From Leptospira saintgironsiae (lineage in GTDB: Bacteria; Spirochaetota; Leptospiria; Leptospirales; Leptospiraceae), in the NCBI RefSeq assembly GCF_002811765.1, contig NZ_NPDR01000001.1, positions 682,001 to 746,000 of the forward strand: a stretch of 64,000 bases of DNA, read 5' to 3'. Position 1 is the stretch's first letter. The number at the start of each line of letters is the position of its first letter. Made by a program: the position numbers and the translations under genes. The notes beneath the pieces were generated by a model. It was not told the origin of the DNA, did no database searches, and was given only the letters and a program-made list of their open reading frames with translations. Shown piece after piece: positions 42,664 to 53,304 of the stretch.

Positions 42664-44016
42664 TTAACCTTTCAATTGTAGGAAACCGCTGATTTCGTCC
42701 ATGACGGCTCCCACTTCAGGTTTGCAGGACCGAATAACGTTAACCAGTTTCTGATCGATTCCAGGGATTTTTCCTTCATGGAACTTGAGTTTAAATTCTG
42801 TGAATTTTAAACCATGGGCAGTAGAGATTACGACCACCTGATCACCTTTTGCGATAGTTCCCTTGCCCATGAGCTTGTATAGTGCAGCAAGTGCCACTCC
42901 AGTATGAGGGTCATTGTACAATCCAAATAGATCGGTTTTGGCAGAAGCTTCTGAAAGTTCGGCTTCACTTGCTTGTTCCACAACCCCATTGAATTTTTTT
43001 AATGTACGAATTGCCTTTTGGACAGAGACAGGATTACCGATTTGGATTGCAGAAGCAAGAGTAGGCTTCGCATCCACCGGACTGAACTCTTCAAAATTTT
43101 TAAGATAAGAAAGATAGAGTGGATTTGCATTTTCTGCCTGTGCCAAAACGATCCTAGGAAGTTTATCTATTAGCCCTAATTCTTTTGCCATCTCGAAACC
43201 TGCTCCGAGTGCAGAAACGTTTCCTAAATTTCCTCCTGGAATAATGATCCAGTCAGGAACTTTCCATTCCAATTGTTGAACAATCTCCGGTGCGATTGTT
43301 TTTTGACCTTCGATACGAAGACTGTTCATTGAGTTTGCAAGATAGATACCAGCTTCTTTGGTAACTTCTTTAACAATCTTCATACAACCATCAAAGTCTG
43401 TTTCGAGTGCGATTACTTTTGCACCGTTAGAAACAGGTTGGATCAATTGTGCTTGGGAAACTTTTCCAGCAGGAAGAAAAATAATAGCAGGGATCCCAGC
43501 CTTAGCAGCATAAGAAGCAAGTGCTGCAGAAGTATCTCCTGAACTTGCACAAGCTACCGCTCTGATCTTGGCTCCCTTATTCAACATATGTTTTACTTGG
43601 GAAAGAAGAACTGTCATGCCCAGGTCCTTAAATGAACCTGTGTGGGAGATCCCACATTGTTTGATCCAGAGACCGCCTAGACCAAAATGTTTTGTAAGTC
43701 TTTCTGAATTGAATAGATGAGAAAGACCTTCGCCTGAGCTTATGATCTCAGAATCTTCTACATGAGGAAGAACCCATTCTCTTTTATTCCAGATACCTGA
43801 ACTGTTCGGAAATTTTACCGAGCCCAATCTGGAATCGAATAGGTCCTTCCATTCCTTACCTGATTTTTCTTTAAGAGCTCCCATATCATGAGAAACCTGG
43901 AGAAGGCTTCCACATTTACGACATTCGTATACGATATCATTCAGATCGTAAGTTGCTCCGCAAGAATCGTTGATGCAGCGGAATTCCGCTTTCAACTTGG
44001 TGAAGGTAAGGCTCAT
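42664..44016 (-). CDS. thrC: Threonine synthase
   Basis: ThrC converts O-phosphohomoserine to threonine with PLP. The 450-residue product has an N-terminal zinc-ribbon-like part (CINDSCGATYDLN, CRKCGSLLQV), the PLP-lysine motif SHTGSFKDLGMTVLLSQVKH, the loop ACASSGDTSAALASYAAKAG and a C-terminal VVISTAHGLKFTEFK region. This is the class II, plant-like, shorter type. It ends 99 bp before the GHKL gene start; its own start is 3 bp after the SPFH gene ends, so SPFH-thrC form an operon. Confidence 0.95.
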   Translation of the reverse strand: MSLTFTKLKAEFRCINDSCGATYDLNDIVYECRKCGSLLQVSHDMGALKEKSGKEWKDLFDSRLGSVKFPNSSGIWNKREWVLPHVEDSEIISSGEGLSHLFNSERLTKHFGLGGLWIKQCGISHTGSFKDLGMTVLLSQVKHMLNKGAKIRAVACASSGDTSAALASYAAKAGIPAIIFLPAGKVSQAQLIQPVSNGAKVIALETDFDGCMKIVKEVTKEAGIYLANSMNSLRIEGQKTIAPEIVQQLEWKVPDWIIIPGGNLGNVSALGAGFEMAKELGLIDKLPRIVLAQAENANPLYLSYLKNFEEFSPVDAKPTLASAIQIGNPVSVQKAIRTLKKFNGVVEQASEAELSEASAKTDLFGLYNDPHTGVALAALYKLMGKGTIAKGDQVVVISTAHGLKFTEFKLKFHEGKIPGIDQKLVNVIRSCKPEVGAVMDEISGFLQLKG

Positions 44017-44019
44017 ACT

Positions 44020-45012
44020 TTAGATAGAATTTAGAATGTCCTTTTTTTTGGCATCAAATTCTTCCTGAGAAATCAGGCCCTGGTCCAACATACTCTTGAG
44101 TTTCGTAAGTCTTGCAGTTGCATCGTTCTGGTTGGAATTCCCACCGGCATTATTCTGGCCAACCATACCGGCCATCATATTGCCCATATTCATTCCCATT
44201 CCGAGTCCCATTCCTGCAGACATTCCCTGACCGGCGTTCCCGCTCTCGTTCTTGGCTGCTGCTTCTCCTATATCCAACATTCTTTTTTGTTGGTACATTC
44301 CGCCCAAAGCATCGATCTCGAATTTGTCTGTAAGAATTTTTTGGATCTTTTGGAAGTTTGGATCGTTTTGATCGAAGTTGATAGATTGAACAAAAAAATC
44401 TAAAACTTCTATCCCATATTTGGAGAAGTCAGGTTGGATTTTTGTTTTTCCAGCAGAAGAAGCTTCTTCCAAATGTTGGTTGAGTCGAGTGATTGGTTCG
44501 CCGGATTTTAAAACAACTTCTGCCAAGAAATCGCTTAGCCTAGTTACGATCATAGGTCTTAAGAAATTATCCACCTCGTCTTGTGAATAAGCTCCTCTTG
44601 CACCAACTACTCCAACTGCAAATGCTTTGGAGTCAACGATCTTGATATTATAAGCACCGTTTGCTCTGACTCCCAATGTGATCGTGTATTTAGGATCTTC
44701 TACTTGGATGGGCGCAGGAGTTCCCCATTTTAATTGGATGAGGGCCTTATTGATATAAACTATTTCCGCGGTAAAAGGAGTTTGGCCTCCGAAAGGAAGG
44801 TTCACTAAGTTTTCTAAAATAGGAACGTTCCCTGTTTTTAAAGTATGAGTTCCTGGTCCGAAAATATCCAGAGCCTTACCTTCTTTAAAGAAGATAGCTT
44901 CTTGGCTTTCGTTCACTACCAATTGTCCGAAGGTACTTATATCGTTACGGGGAAACTTCCATACGATCTCTCCCGGTTTACCTTCGTATTTTATTACGTC
45001 TATTAATGCCAT
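44020..45012 (-). CDS. SPFH/Band 7 protein with C-terminal SHOCT domain
   Basis: The 330-residue product starts MALIDVIKYEGKPGEIVWKF, typical of YdjI-type (virion-core-like) SPFH proteins, contains LGVRANGAYNIKIVDSKAFA and a Gly/Met/Asn-rich region (about 255-295), and ends with a SHOCT motif LTKLKSMLDQGLISQEEFDA. SPFH proteins form membrane-associated oligomers. It lies in front of thrC; a link to threonine synthesis is not implied. Confidence 0.88.
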   Translation of the reverse strand: MALIDVIKYEGKPGEIVWKFPRNDISTFGQLVVNESQEAIFFKEGKALDIFGPGTHTLKTGNVPILENLVNLPFGGQTPFTAEIVYINKALIQLKWGTPAPIQVEDPKYTITLGVRANGAYNIKIVDSKAFAVGVVGARGAYSQDEVDNFLRPMIVTRLSDFLAEVVLKSGEPITRLNQHLEEASSAGKTKIQPDFSKYGIEVLDFFVQSINFDQNDPNFQKIQKILTDKFEIDALGGMYQQKRMLDIGEAAAKNESGNAGQGMSAGMGLGMGMNMGNMMAGMVGQNNAGGNSNQNDATARLTKLKSMLDQGLISQEEFDAKKKDILNSI

Positions 45013-45070
45013 AAGAACTCCTTGGAAATATATTATTCACTACTCAACATTCTGCAAATCAAAAATAAAA

Positions 45071-45610
45071 CTATCGTTTTAAGAAGACATCCTTTCTGCT
45101 TTTTAACGCAGAATCGAATTCATCTAACTCGGATCTAAACTTACTAACCCAATCCCTTACGGTGTCTACTGAAACTTCTGGAGGGAAGTTCGGAGATTTT
45201 ACTTTTGTGGATAATTCGTCTGCATGATGGATCAAAGAATAATCCCATTCTGCCAAAGCTTCTAACTCTGATTCAGTTGCTTTAAATCCAGCGCCCAATC
45301 CATTCAGACCGTAACTTGCTCCAATAATTTCGTTTTTGAGTCTTTCTATGATGGAGAGTAAGACCTCGGTAGAGCCGATTAGGTCCATTCTTCTTTCTCG
45401 GACGAAATTTTCTTCGATCCTGCGAATAGGTTCTTTGAGAGAATCCAATTTTTTGGACAATTCATTTCGAGCCACCCTGTCTGCTTCGTAATATTGATGG
45501 TTCTTTAAAACTTCTCCATAAAAAGGGAATGCAGAAAGAAAGGATAAGATCTTTCCCTTCTCCGCTTTGAATCTGGAAACATATTGTGAGATCGGGCTAT
45601 TCGAAGTCAT
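45071..45610 (-). CDS. Helical protein of unknown function
   Basis: I take ATG at 45610 (179 residues; a TTG-initiated frame extends to 45646). The product is mostly helical and charged (KKLDSLKEPIRRIEENFVRE, STEVLLSIIERLKNEIIGAS), without membrane helices or cysteines, and contains YGLNGLGAGFKATESELEAL. No family recognised. It lies 58 bp upstream of the SPFH gene and could be in the same unit. Confidence 0.6.
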   Translation of the reverse strand: MTSNSPISQYVSRFKAEKGKILSFLSAFPFYGEVLKNHQYYEADRVARNELSKKLDSLKEPIRRIEENFVRERRMDLIGSTEVLLSIIERLKNEIIGASYGLNGLGAGFKATESELEALAEWDYSLIHHADELSTKVKSPNFPPEVSVDTVRDWVSKFRSELDEFDSALKSRKDVFLKR

Positions 45611-45778
45611 ATACAGAAGAATGATCCGGAATTTCTTCCCAAGCAAGACAAATACTTCTCTTTTCGTATCATATCCATGAAATCGTAACCTAAGGTCTAA
45701 GGATTCTTCGGATTTATTTCTTGCTAGCAGATACCTGGATAGTTTTTAATTCAATTCAGGAAACAGAATCTTTTCATT

Positions 45779-46969
45779 ATGAAATCCTATATACTGTCTA
45801 TCTTTGCTTCCAAAAAGGGAGAAATAGAATCATTAAACGGAATCAGGGCAATCGGAATTTTGATGGTAATGACAAACCATCTTTGGGTTTCCAAACAGCC
45901 GATCATGGGCGAAATGCCCTTCTTGTTATCCTGGTTCGTAGAGAATCAAACCACCATTGTGGATGTGTTTTTCGTGTTGGGAGGTTTTTTAAATTACGGA
46001 GGTATACTTCAATCTTATAAAAGAGAAAACAGTTTTCCTTATCGCAAATTTATCACTAATCGTTCTTTGAGAATACTTCCTGCTTATTATGCTGCATTAG
46101 CGTTTTCTTATTATTATTTTTTCAAACAAGTAGAAGTTCTTAAAAACATTCCGAATCCAAATGCAGACCTAGTTTGGTTAATTGATAAAGGCCAGAAGGC
46201 GTTAGATTATGTTTGGGCAGACGGGATTTTCTTATCCAACTTTTTTCCAAGAGTTTTGGATGTCGGGTGGTATATTTCCGTAGAGCAGCAGATTTACTTC
46301 TTGATGGTGGTTCTTGGTCCATTCTTCTTATTCTCTAAAACTAGAAAGGTAAGAGTAATTATATTATCGATCATATATATTATACCTTTCTTATCTAGAT
46401 GTTATCTGTATTCTAAAGGTCAGATGAATGCCGAGGCTCTTTTCTGGACTGAGAATCGATTCGATTCATTGATTGCGGGAATGCTTTTAGCAGAGTATGT
46501 GGATTATAAGCCAGTAGCCGAAAGTTTAGGAAAATTGAAATATTCCCTGATCGGGATCACTGCGATTGTTTTCATATTGATATCTTATTCATTTGGTTGG
46601 ACACATTTCATTCGATTGACCCTTGCAAATAATTTTTATAATATTGCCTTGGCTTTAATTATTTATCTAGCAATCCAAAAAGAAGGAATATTTAAAACTA
46701 TCTTGGGATTACCGATCTTCCGTCCGTTATCCAGGATCACATTTACAGTATATTTATGGAATATACCTTTGATGGGGATTGCGACTAAATGGGCTCTCAA
46801 GGGAGAAACATTAATTACCTTAAGTGTATTACCTAAACTTTATTTCATCTGTTTTGGGTTTACGATACTAGCTGCCTGGCCAATTTTTTTACTGATAGAG
46901 CAACCTTTTATCTGGTGGAAAGAAAAACCGAAAGTTTTGGAAAATAAGAACGAGACTAAGACTGCATAG
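45779..46969 (+). CDS. Acyltransferase 3 family membrane protein (OafA/YrhL-like)
   Basis: The 396-residue product has about ten membrane helices and the acyltransferase 3 signature: ESLNGIRAIGILMVMTNHLW near the N-terminus (with the catalytic-type His), RILPAYYAALAFSYYYF and DVGWYISVEQQIYFL. Such enzymes O-acetylate surface sugars, lipid A or other glycans; the substrate cannot be read. It precedes the signal peptidase gene by 26 bp. Confidence 0.92.
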   Translation: MKSYILSIFASKKGEIESLNGIRAIGILMVMTNHLWVSKQPIMGEMPFLLSWFVENQTTIVDVFFVLGGFLNYGGILQSYKRENSFPYRKFITNRSLRILPAYYAALAFSYYYFFKQVEVLKNIPNPNADLVWLIDKGQKALDYVWADGIFLSNFFPRVLDVGWYISVEQQIYFLMVVLGPFFLFSKTRKVRVIILSIIYIIPFLSRCYLYSKGQMNAEALFWTENRFDSLIAGMLLAEYVDYKPVAESLGKLKYSLIGITAIVFILISYSFGWTHFIRLTLANNFYNIALALIIYLAIQKEGIFKTILGLPIFRPLSRITFTVYLWNIPLMGIATKWALKGETLITLSVLPKLYFICFGFTILAAWPIFLLIEQPFIWWKEKPKVLENKNETKTA

Positions 46970-46995
46970 TCTCGTCCAATCAATACGAAACCATA

Positions 46996-47592
46996 ATGAA
47001 ATTTGATTCGGAAATAATTCGTTCAATCCGGCAGTCTGCATTCCACTGGATCAAACTTTCTTTTCCGATCTTATTTGCCATATTCTTCATATTATATTTT
47101 AGGATTTTCATAATCCAATTCTATCTGATCAGCGGCACGAGTATGATGCCTAGCTATAAAGAACATGATTGGGTCTTGGTTAAAAAATGGGGCTTCCCTG
47201 CGCAGGTTGGTCCTTGGGTTTTATATATTTTAGAACCGGATGTAGATAGATTTGATGTATTAGTCTTAGATGGGATTGGAGCAGAACTAAGTTTAAAAAG
47301 AGTGGTTGGACTTCCCGGAGATTTTTTCAGATTTTCAGAAGGCAGAATTTTGATAAACGACTCTTCCTTAGAGGAACCTTTTTTAAATTCAGGTTATAAG
47401 ACCCAAGCGCCATCTGCATCCATTCTTCCTGTGATCGGAGTTTCCGGAAATATAGGCATTGGAGATTCAGGCAGGATCCCTCCGGGTTATGTTTTGGTTT
47501 TGGGAGATAACAGAGAATTTTCTACAGATTCCAGAAATTATGGCCTAATTCCTTTCAAAAAATTGAGAGGAAAGGTAATCGCCAGCTTTTAA
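46996..47592 (+). CDS. lepB: Signal peptidase I
   Basis: Type I signal peptidase cleaves signal peptides of exported proteins. The 198-residue product has an N-terminal membrane anchor (about 18-42), the nucleophile Ser in LISGTSMMPSYKEHD and the general base Lys in LKRVVGLPGD, and the C-terminal box GYVLVLGDNREFSTDSRNYG. This is the short type found in many bacteria. Other lepB copies may exist in the genome. It is followed by the PBP gene after 92 bp. Confidence 0.93.
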   Translation: MKFDSEIIRSIRQSAFHWIKLSFPILFAIFFILYFRIFIIQFYLISGTSMMPSYKEHDWVLVKKWGFPAQVGPWVLYILEPDVDRFDVLVLDGIGAELSLKRVVGLPGDFFRFSEGRILINDSSLEEPFLNSGYKTQAPSASILPVIGVSGNIGIGDSGRIPPGYVLVLGDNREFSTDSRNYGLIPFKKLRGKVIASF

Positions 47593-47684
47593 ACCATTAT
47601 TCCAACTCGGATTTCACTTGTACTAGAAAAGCTCTTTAATCATTCTGAAAAAGACCGAAATGTATAAAAGCGGTTCACTCACCG

Positions 47685-49499
47685 ATGGATTATAACCTTC
47701 TCAATCGAAAAAGATTCACCATATTATTCGTTCTATTATGTGTATTCTTCTCTGGGCTTTTGGTTCGAGTAGGTTATCTAGTATTTTTTAACGATAGAGA
47801 AATCGCATTCAAGAATGGTGAAAGGATCTTAAGAGGAGCCATTTACGATAGAAGGGGAATTGAATTGGCATTGTCCATAGATTCTTCTACAATCGGGATC
47901 TATCCGGGGAACGTTTATGATCCGAATTTTACTGCAGTACAAATCTCTCCGTATCTGGACATTCCTCCTGAAAAGATAGAATCGCTTATTAGAGAAAAAA
48001 GCAGATATTTCCTTTTGAAGAGGGAGATAGATGATACAACTGCAAGTCGTATCATGGAGATGGCCCTTCCCGGAGTAAGAAGAGAAAGAGAATTTAAAAG
48101 AGTTTATCCTCACGGAAGTTTGGCAGCAAGTCTTGTTGGCTTTACAGGAATGGATGATGATAAGGCTCTCTCAGGTTTAGAATATTATTATAATCAAGAA
48201 TTGATGACACCTACTGAAGCAGACTCTGCAAGAGGTGCAAATGTTCATTTGACCCTGGACGGACTTATCCAATTCAAATTAGAAAAATCTCTGGGAAAAA
48301 GATTCGAAGAAGCAGGAGCCAAAAGAGCAGTAGGCCTTTTAATGGAAATCCACACTGGAAGAATATTAGCGATGGCTAGTTTTCCTTCTTTTGATCCAAA
48401 TCGTTATTCTTCTTTCGAAGAATATTCTCATACTAACTGGGCGATCCGACATGTATACGAACCTGGATCTACCATGAAAATTTTCCTAGCAAGTATACTT
48501 CTTAATGAAAATTTAATACATCCAAATGAAAAATTTGATTGTCCGGGATATGTAGACTACGGAAAAACCAGGATCAAATGTACACATGTCCATGGAAAAG
48601 TGAACCTGGAAGAGATCCTACAATATTCATGTAATGCAGGGATTATAAAAGCAGCAGCAAAGATCCCGAATGATGTACTTTATGAATATATGAAACGATT
48701 CCGTTTTGGAGATAGGGCTGGACTTCTGCCGAACGAATCCGTGGGTTATATGCCTATCTTAAACAAATGGACTCCTACTACTCCAATGTTCATGGCGATT
48801 GGACAAGGAATTTCAGTAACTCCAATACAATTAGTAGCATCTGCAGCTTCAATCGTAAATGGAGGAAGATTTATTACACCTAGAGTAGTTTCCCATATCA
48901 CCGATTCTTATGGAGAAGTTTTACAAGAATTCCAGTCCGAAGAAACTCCCGTAGGTATCAAAGAATATTCTACCGAAAGATTATTAAAAGCAATGACTAG
49001 GGTTGTCCAAGCAGGAACTGGAAAGAACGCATATATACAAGAATATTCTATCGCTGGAAAAACAGGAACAGGACAAAAGGCAGTATCCGGTCGAGGTTAC
49101 CAAGACGGATTATGGTCTGCTTCCTTCTTGGGATTTTTTCCTGCAGACAAACCTAAAGTAGTTGGACTTATTCTTTTTGATGAACCTAAAGGGGATAGCC
49201 ATACTGGAGGAGGACTCGCCGCTCCTGTATTTAGGGAAGTGGTAGAGAATATCATACCGATCATAGAACAAGGAGAAAGAACAGTGAATGTTAATCTCCC
49301 TAAATTAGAAAGAAAACCTCTTACAGGAAAATCAGAACGTATACCTGATCTGGTTGGAAGAAGTAAGAGAGAAGTCGTAGAATTATTAGCTCCTTTAGGA
49401 GTTCCTTATAAACTTCACGGAAGCGGTTTCTGCTATGAACAAGATCCTTCTCCTGGTTCGTCGTATGAAGGTAAAAGGATAAACGTATTCTTCCAATGA
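47685..49499 (+). CDS. Class B penicillin-binding protein with PASTA domain (FtsI/PBP2-like)
   Basis: The 604-residue transpeptidase has an N-terminal membrane helix (about 10-30), the dimerisation part ([17 protein letters not shown]), and the catalytic domain with SxxK in [15 protein letters not shown], SxN in YSCNAGII and KTG in [16 protein letters not shown] domain follows near the C-terminus ([20 protein letters not shown]). It could be FtsI itself or a second enzyme; the usual division cluster is not around it. Stop and start of the next gene overlap by four bases. Confidence 0.92.
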   Translation: MDYNLLNRKRFTILFVLLCVFFSGLLVRVGYLVFFNDREIAFKNGERILRGAIYDRRGIELALSIDSSTIGIYPGNVYDPNFTAVQISPYLDIPPEKIESLIREKSRYFLLKREIDDTTASRIMEMALPGVRREREFKRVYPHGSLAASLVGFTGMDDDKALSGLEYYYNQELMTPTEADSARGANVHLTLDGLIQFKLEKSLGKRFEEAGAKRAVGLLMEIHTGRILAMASFPSFDPNRYSSFEEYSHTNWAIRHVYEPGSTMKIFLASILLNENLIHPNEKFDCPGYVDYGKTRIKCTHVHGKVNLEEILQYSCNAGIIKAAAKIPNDVLYEYMKRFRFGDRAGLLPNESVGYMPILNKWTPTTPMFMAIGQGISVTPIQLVASAASIVNGGRFITPRVVSHITDSYGEVLQEFQSEETPVGIKEYSTERLLKAMTRVVQAGTGKNAYIQEYSIAGKTGTGQKAVSGRGYQDGLWSASFLGFFPADKPKVVGLILFDEPKGDSHTGGGLAAPVFREVVENIIPIIEQGERTVNVNLPKLERKPLTGKSERIPDLVGRSKREVVELLAPLGVPYKLHGSGFCYEQDPSPGSSYEGKRINVFFQ

Positions 49500-51376
49500 A
49501 AGAATTCAGGTCGGATTTACTCGAAAAAAATTTGGCCTCACTTCGTAGCTTCGCACCGGAAGCTTCCGAAAGAATAGCTTCTTCTCAAATTACCTTTGAG
49601 ATTATTCCTACAAAAACTGAAGATCCTAGTTTGAAGATCGGTAATGTTCTTTTGCATAGCTCTATGGATCCGCGCAAGGAAGCTGAAAGACAGCTAGTGG
49701 ATCTGAAAAAAGGAGATGAAGAAAGAGCGTTTCTGTTTTTTGGAGCTGGCCTCGGTTATTCTATACAATATACATTAGGATTTGATAAAATAATCTGCGT
49801 ATGGATGGAACCTTTTCCAGAGATTATCAAGGCGGCATTTTCACTTTTCGATTTTTCACCTATGATCCTTTCCGGCAAGTTGAGGATCTTTCTTCCCCCA
49901 TATGAAGAATCTGCATTTTATGAGGGCTTTAAGGGGATCTCGGGATATCCTGTAAGCTTTATCCCTCATAGAGGAAGTCTTCAATGGAAACAGGAAGAAT
50001 ACCAAGAACTTAGATTTTTAGCTGAGACATTCTTCCACAAAAAAGATGTAAACACTGCTACATTAACTAGATTTGAGAAGGTCTGGACTGGAAACTTTAT
50101 CAGAAACCTTCCTGAACTTGTGGATATGCAGCCTATAAATGAATTATTCGGTTTATGCAAATCCAAAGTGGACGTAGTTGTTTGTGGGGCTGGGCCTTCT
50201 CTCTACCTATCCTTGCAAGAACTGAAAGAATATAGAGAAAACTTTTTATTGATCGCAGTGGATACTGCACTTCTGATCCTACAAAAATCTGGAATAGATC
50301 CTGACCTTGTATTTAGTGTGGATCCTCAGCCTTTAAATTCAAAATATTTAGAAGGTTATACCGGAAATGCAAAATTTATATTTGATCCTACCACTTCTTA
50401 TCATTCATTAAGAATGCCTTATATAGGAAAAAATCATTTTCTGACTTCTTCTCCTTTTCCATGGATCAAACTTCTGGAGAATGCTTCCGAGAATGGGTTG
50501 GGGGCCGTGGACTTTGGAGGTTCCGTTTCTACAAATGCTACCAGTCTTGCGGAGAAGATGGATGCAAGATCCATTTTACTTTTAGGGCAAGACCTTTCTT
50601 TTCCTGGTTCCCAAGCACATTGTAAGGGAGCAATCTTAGAAGAAAGATTGAATTTTTTAGAATCCAGAACCCAAAGAAGAGAACATCATAATTATAAACA
50701 AATGACTGCTTTGCCACCAAAGTGGATCGAATCTGTAGAAGGAAAAAAACTCAGAACAAACGAAAAACTTCTAATCTTCAAAAAATGGTTCGAAGAAAGA
50801 CAGAAGGATCGCCCTTGGGCCAATTTAGGAAAAGAAGGAGCTAAGTTAGAAGGGATCAGTAATATTACGTTTCAAGAATGGTTTAAACAAAATCCATCAA
50901 ATAAAAAAGAGGTTTCTGAGGTCAAAGAGAAGATCCGGACACTTCTACCCTCCAAAATTAATGGAAAAAAAGTATCAGACGAATTAAGTAAGATATGTAA
51001 AGAGCTAAAAGAATTCGGAGTGCAGGTCTCCACGGGAGAAATTCTTTCCGAAAAAATATACAACCTCATTCAAAATGGCGAGAAGGACAAAGAATCCATT
51101 CGAAAAGCATTACATGAGATTTCTGTAATAGACGATCGTATCAGTTCTAAAAAAGGACTTACCGAATTTTTGGGGATCAGTTTGCAAAGAGTGATCTTGG
51201 CAATCACAGAAGGATACGATACAGAACTCACATTAGAAGAGAAGAAAAATGAAAGGCTTGCAGTCGCTAAAAAGAGCCTATTGCTGTATTCTGGTTTAAA
51301 AAAGAGTACGGAAATGAACATTAGTTTACTCAATAAATCTATAATTCGCTTTTCTTATGACAAAATTTCCGATTAA
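49496..51376 (+). CDS. DUF115 / motility-accessory-factor-like protein
   Basis: The 626-residue product has the DUF115 pattern: [20 protein letters not shown] (about 82-101), [20 protein letters not shown] (about 227-246) with [20 protein letters not shown] after it, then [19 protein letters not shown] and [15 protein letters not shown]115 includes Maf proteins that add nonulosonic sugars to flagellins and the MptE pterin enzymes. Which role applies cannot be decided. The C-terminal 200 residues are helical. Translationally coupled to the PBP gene. Confidence 0.86.
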   Translation: MKEFRSDLLEKNLASLRSFAPEASERIASSQITFEIIPTKTEDPSLKIGNVLLHSSMDPRKEAERQLVDLKKGDEERAFLFFGAGLGYSIQYTLGFDKIICVWMEPFPEIIKAAFSLFDFSPMILSGKLRIFLPPYEESAFYEGFKGISGYPVSFIPHRGSLQWKQEEYQELRFLAETFFHKKDVNTATLTRFEKVWTGNFIRNLPELVDMQPINELFGLCKSKVDVVVCGAGPSLYLSLQELKEYRENFLLIAVDTALLILQKSGIDPDLVFSVDPQPLNSKYLEGYTGNAKFIFDPTTSYHSLRMPYIGKNHFLTSSPFPWIKLLENASENGLGAVDFGGSVSTNATSLAEKMDARSILLLGQDLSFPGSQAHCKGAILEERLNFLESRTQRREHHNYKQMTALPPKWIESVEGKKLRTNEKLLIFKKWFEERQKDRPWANLGKEGAKLEGISNITFQEWFKQNPSNKKEVSEVKEKIRTLLPSKINGKKVSDELSKICKELKEFGVQVSTGEILSEKIYNLIQNGEKDKESIRKALHEISVIDDRISSKKGLTEFLGISLQRVILAITEGYDTELTLEEKKNERLAVAKKSLLLYSGLKKSTEMNISLLNKSIIRFSYDKISD

Positions 51377-51419
51377 ACAATCGTTCACTTTTTTCGTTCT
51401 AATTTTTTCTTCTCCATCC

Positions 51420-51447
51420 TTGACAATCTCTCACTTTTGTAGATAAT
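51420..51447 (+). promoter_or_regulatory. Sigma-70 promoter of the serine-hydrolase lipoprotein gene
   Basis: TTGACA (51420-51425) and GATAAT (51442-51447) with a 16-bp spacer, about 75 bp before the chosen start codon. Confidence 0.6.
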
Positions 51448-51521
51448 TTGGCTCCAAAGTATACGGATGATTCTATTCGGATCGCTTGTATATTATAAAT
51501 ATATAATTGAAGAGAATTAGT

Positions 51522-52730
51522 ATGTATAGGGATTTTTTCCGACCGATGGCAAGCACGTTTGCCTTGTTACTTAGTTTTAGCTTTCTGTTTTCCGACTGTA
51601 AAAAGGAAGAAGAAGATTCGATAGGTCAATTGACAACAATCCAAGCTGCGATTGCATGTAAGACTTTAGACGAATGTTTTGACTCGACTGCTTCTTTGTC
51701 TAAAAGCGGAGCATCTTTCCAAGTTTTTAAAAAAGACGGGACTAGGGTTTATTTTAGAGAAAGAGGCCTGTTGACTGCGGATAAGGTAGGGCCGATTTTT
51801 TCCGCTTCTAAATTAGTAACTGCTTCCGTGATCATGGCGTTTCTAAGCGGAACTTGCGGATCTTCTGCGAATTCTATGAATTTAAATACTACCACCGGAA
51901 ACATCCTAGGTTGGACCGGGGTAAAAGGAAGTATTACCTTAAGACAGTTATTGTCTTTTACTTCCGGATTATATTCTAATAATGGATCCGCTGAAATGGG
52001 GAGTTGTGTTTTCACATTGCCGAACGGGGCAAGTGCTGGAGATAAAAATTCGTGTACGGATTATATTCGAGACAATACGCAAACGGATGATCAACCGGGA
52101 GAAGTGTTCTATTATAATTCTTTCCATATGGCAGTGGCTCAAAGAATGGCGGAAATAGATTCGGGAAAAAATTGGCAGGATCTTTTCGAAGATTGTATCG
52201 CTTCTCCTTTGAGTATCGTTGTCGATTCAGGAACTGGAAACGGAATTTGGTACGCTAATATTTCCAATAAGACGGGAGATGGAAGTCTTGCCGGAGCTTA
52301 CGGATTATATCTTACTGCAAATGACTATGCGAAAATAATGCATATGCTTGCGAATGAAGGAAATTCAGGCGCGATTATATCCGCCTCGAATGTGAATGAA
52401 ATTTTTAAGGACCAATACGAAGTGAATACTAAAATCAAATATTCACAGTTCGCATTGTTCGGATATTATTGGCATTACGGATTAGGAAATTGGAGATTTT
52501 GTTCTCAGCCTAACGATTCTGCCGCTTGCGATCAGGACGTAAACAATCATAGTTTTGGAGCAAACGGTTTCTATCCTTGGATAGATCGAAATAAGGAATA
52601 TTATGCTGTCTTCGGTGTGAACGAATTTAATTCGAATCCATTTAATATCATTAGCATATTACAACCTAACTCTGCTTCGTTATTTTTCGGAGAAGATGCT
52701 AAGAAATATATTCCGGCACTTTTAGAATAA
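51522..52730 (+). CDS. Serine hydrolase (beta-lactamase/DD-peptidase fold) lipoprotein
   Basis: I start at ATG 51522 (402 residues; a TTG-started frame adds five codons). A lipoprotein signal ends LFSDC. The SxxK nucleophile pair is in FSASKLVTASVIM (after PIF), and a Tyr-x-Asn/Ser-type motif is in FYYNSFHMAVAQRMAEI; the third motif may be the HSFGANG segment. The family covers class C beta-lactamases, esterases and D-aminopeptidases; here a cell-envelope esterase or peptidase is likely. Not shown to be a beta-lactamase. Confidence 0.8.
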   Translation: MYRDFFRPMASTFALLLSFSFLFSDCKKEEEDSIGQLTTIQAAIACKTLDECFDSTASLSKSGASFQVFKKDGTRVYFRERGLLTADKVGPIFSASKLVTASVIMAFLSGTCGSSANSMNLNTTTGNILGWTGVKGSITLRQLLSFTSGLYSNNGSAEMGSCVFTLPNGASAGDKNSCTDYIRDNTQTDDQPGEVFYYNSFHMAVAQRMAEIDSGKNWQDLFEDCIASPLSIVVDSGTGNGIWYANISNKTGDGSLAGAYGLYLTANDYAKIMHMLANEGNSGAIISASNVNEIFKDQYEVNTKIKYSQFALFGYYWHYGLGNWRFCSQPNDSAACDQDVNNHSFGANGFYPWIDRNKEYYAVFGVNEFNSNPFNIISILQPNSASLFFGEDAKKYIPALLE

Positions 52731-52844
52731 AAACTGTAGATAAGTTTGAAATTTGCAGGAATTCCTACAAAATCCTGTCATAATTGCGTCGCATTTCTTA
52801 AATAAAGTAAAAACCCACCTTTGAAACTTTTTTTCGTTTTTTGG

Positions 52845-52890
52845 TTGACTGCATTTGTGCTACGCACTACAAATGGATTGTGCGCCGCAC
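52845..52890 (+). promoter_or_regulatory. Promoter with two GTGC/GCAC palindromes before the phasin-like gene
   Basis: TTGACT (52845-52850), 17-bp spacer, TACAAA (52868-52873). One palindrome GTGCTACGCAC (52857-52867) lies in the spacer; a second GTGCGCCGCAC (52880-52890) lies at the expected transcription start. The leader at 59031-59076 has the same order and spacing, which supports a real operator. Confidence 0.75.
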
Positions 52891-52913
52891 AACGGTGTGC
52901 CAAGGAGCTAAAA

Positions 52914-53294
52914 ATGGAAAAACAAATTCTAGATGTACTGAACGCAGGTCTTGGTTTGGTTAAAAGTGGACAAGAAGGTCTGGATAAAGCGAAAGCAGAA
53001 TTTACTAAGAGTTTTGAACAACTCGCAGCTAAAGGCGCTTCCGACAATTCCGAAGCATCTGTTCGTGTTCGCGAGTTCGTAGACAAATTCTTAAACGAAG
53101 CTAAAGAATTATCTACTGCTGCTACTAAAACTTACGAAGATTCTCGCGCTAAGGCACTTGAAGTTTATAACCAGATTGCAGAAGAAGCTAAGAAATTAGT
53201 TCCTGCTGAACAAATCGAAGCTATCAAGGCAAAATTTAGCGAAGTTACTGAGACAGTTAAAAAGACTGCTGCTCCAACTAAAAAAACTGCTTAA
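52914..53294 (+). CDS. Phasin-like helical protein (paralogue 1)
   Basis: The ATG at 52914 (126 residues) follows an AAGGAG ribosome site and matches the paralogue at 59105. An upstream in-frame extension (from 52821) covers the promoter and is not conserved as protein. The product is entirely helical and charged ([37 protein letters not shown]) with an Ala/Lys tail, like phasin-related proteins that coat granules or act as coiled-coil scaffolds. A strong promoter and terminator suggest high expression. Family assignment by resemblance only. Confidence 0.8.
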   Translation: MEKQILDVLNAGLGLVKSGQEGLDKAKAEFTKSFEQLAAKGASDNSEASVRVREFVDKFLNEAKELSTAATKTYEDSRAKALEVYNQIAEEAKKLVPAEQIEAIKAKFSEVTETVKKTAAPTKKTA

Positions 53295-53304
53295 TCAAAG
53301 CCTT

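Noticed and set aside
52821..52913. N-terminal extension of the first phasin-like frame with a signal-like start
   Set aside because: It covers the promoter and operator; the paralogue's leader is alike at DNA level but encodes a different peptide.
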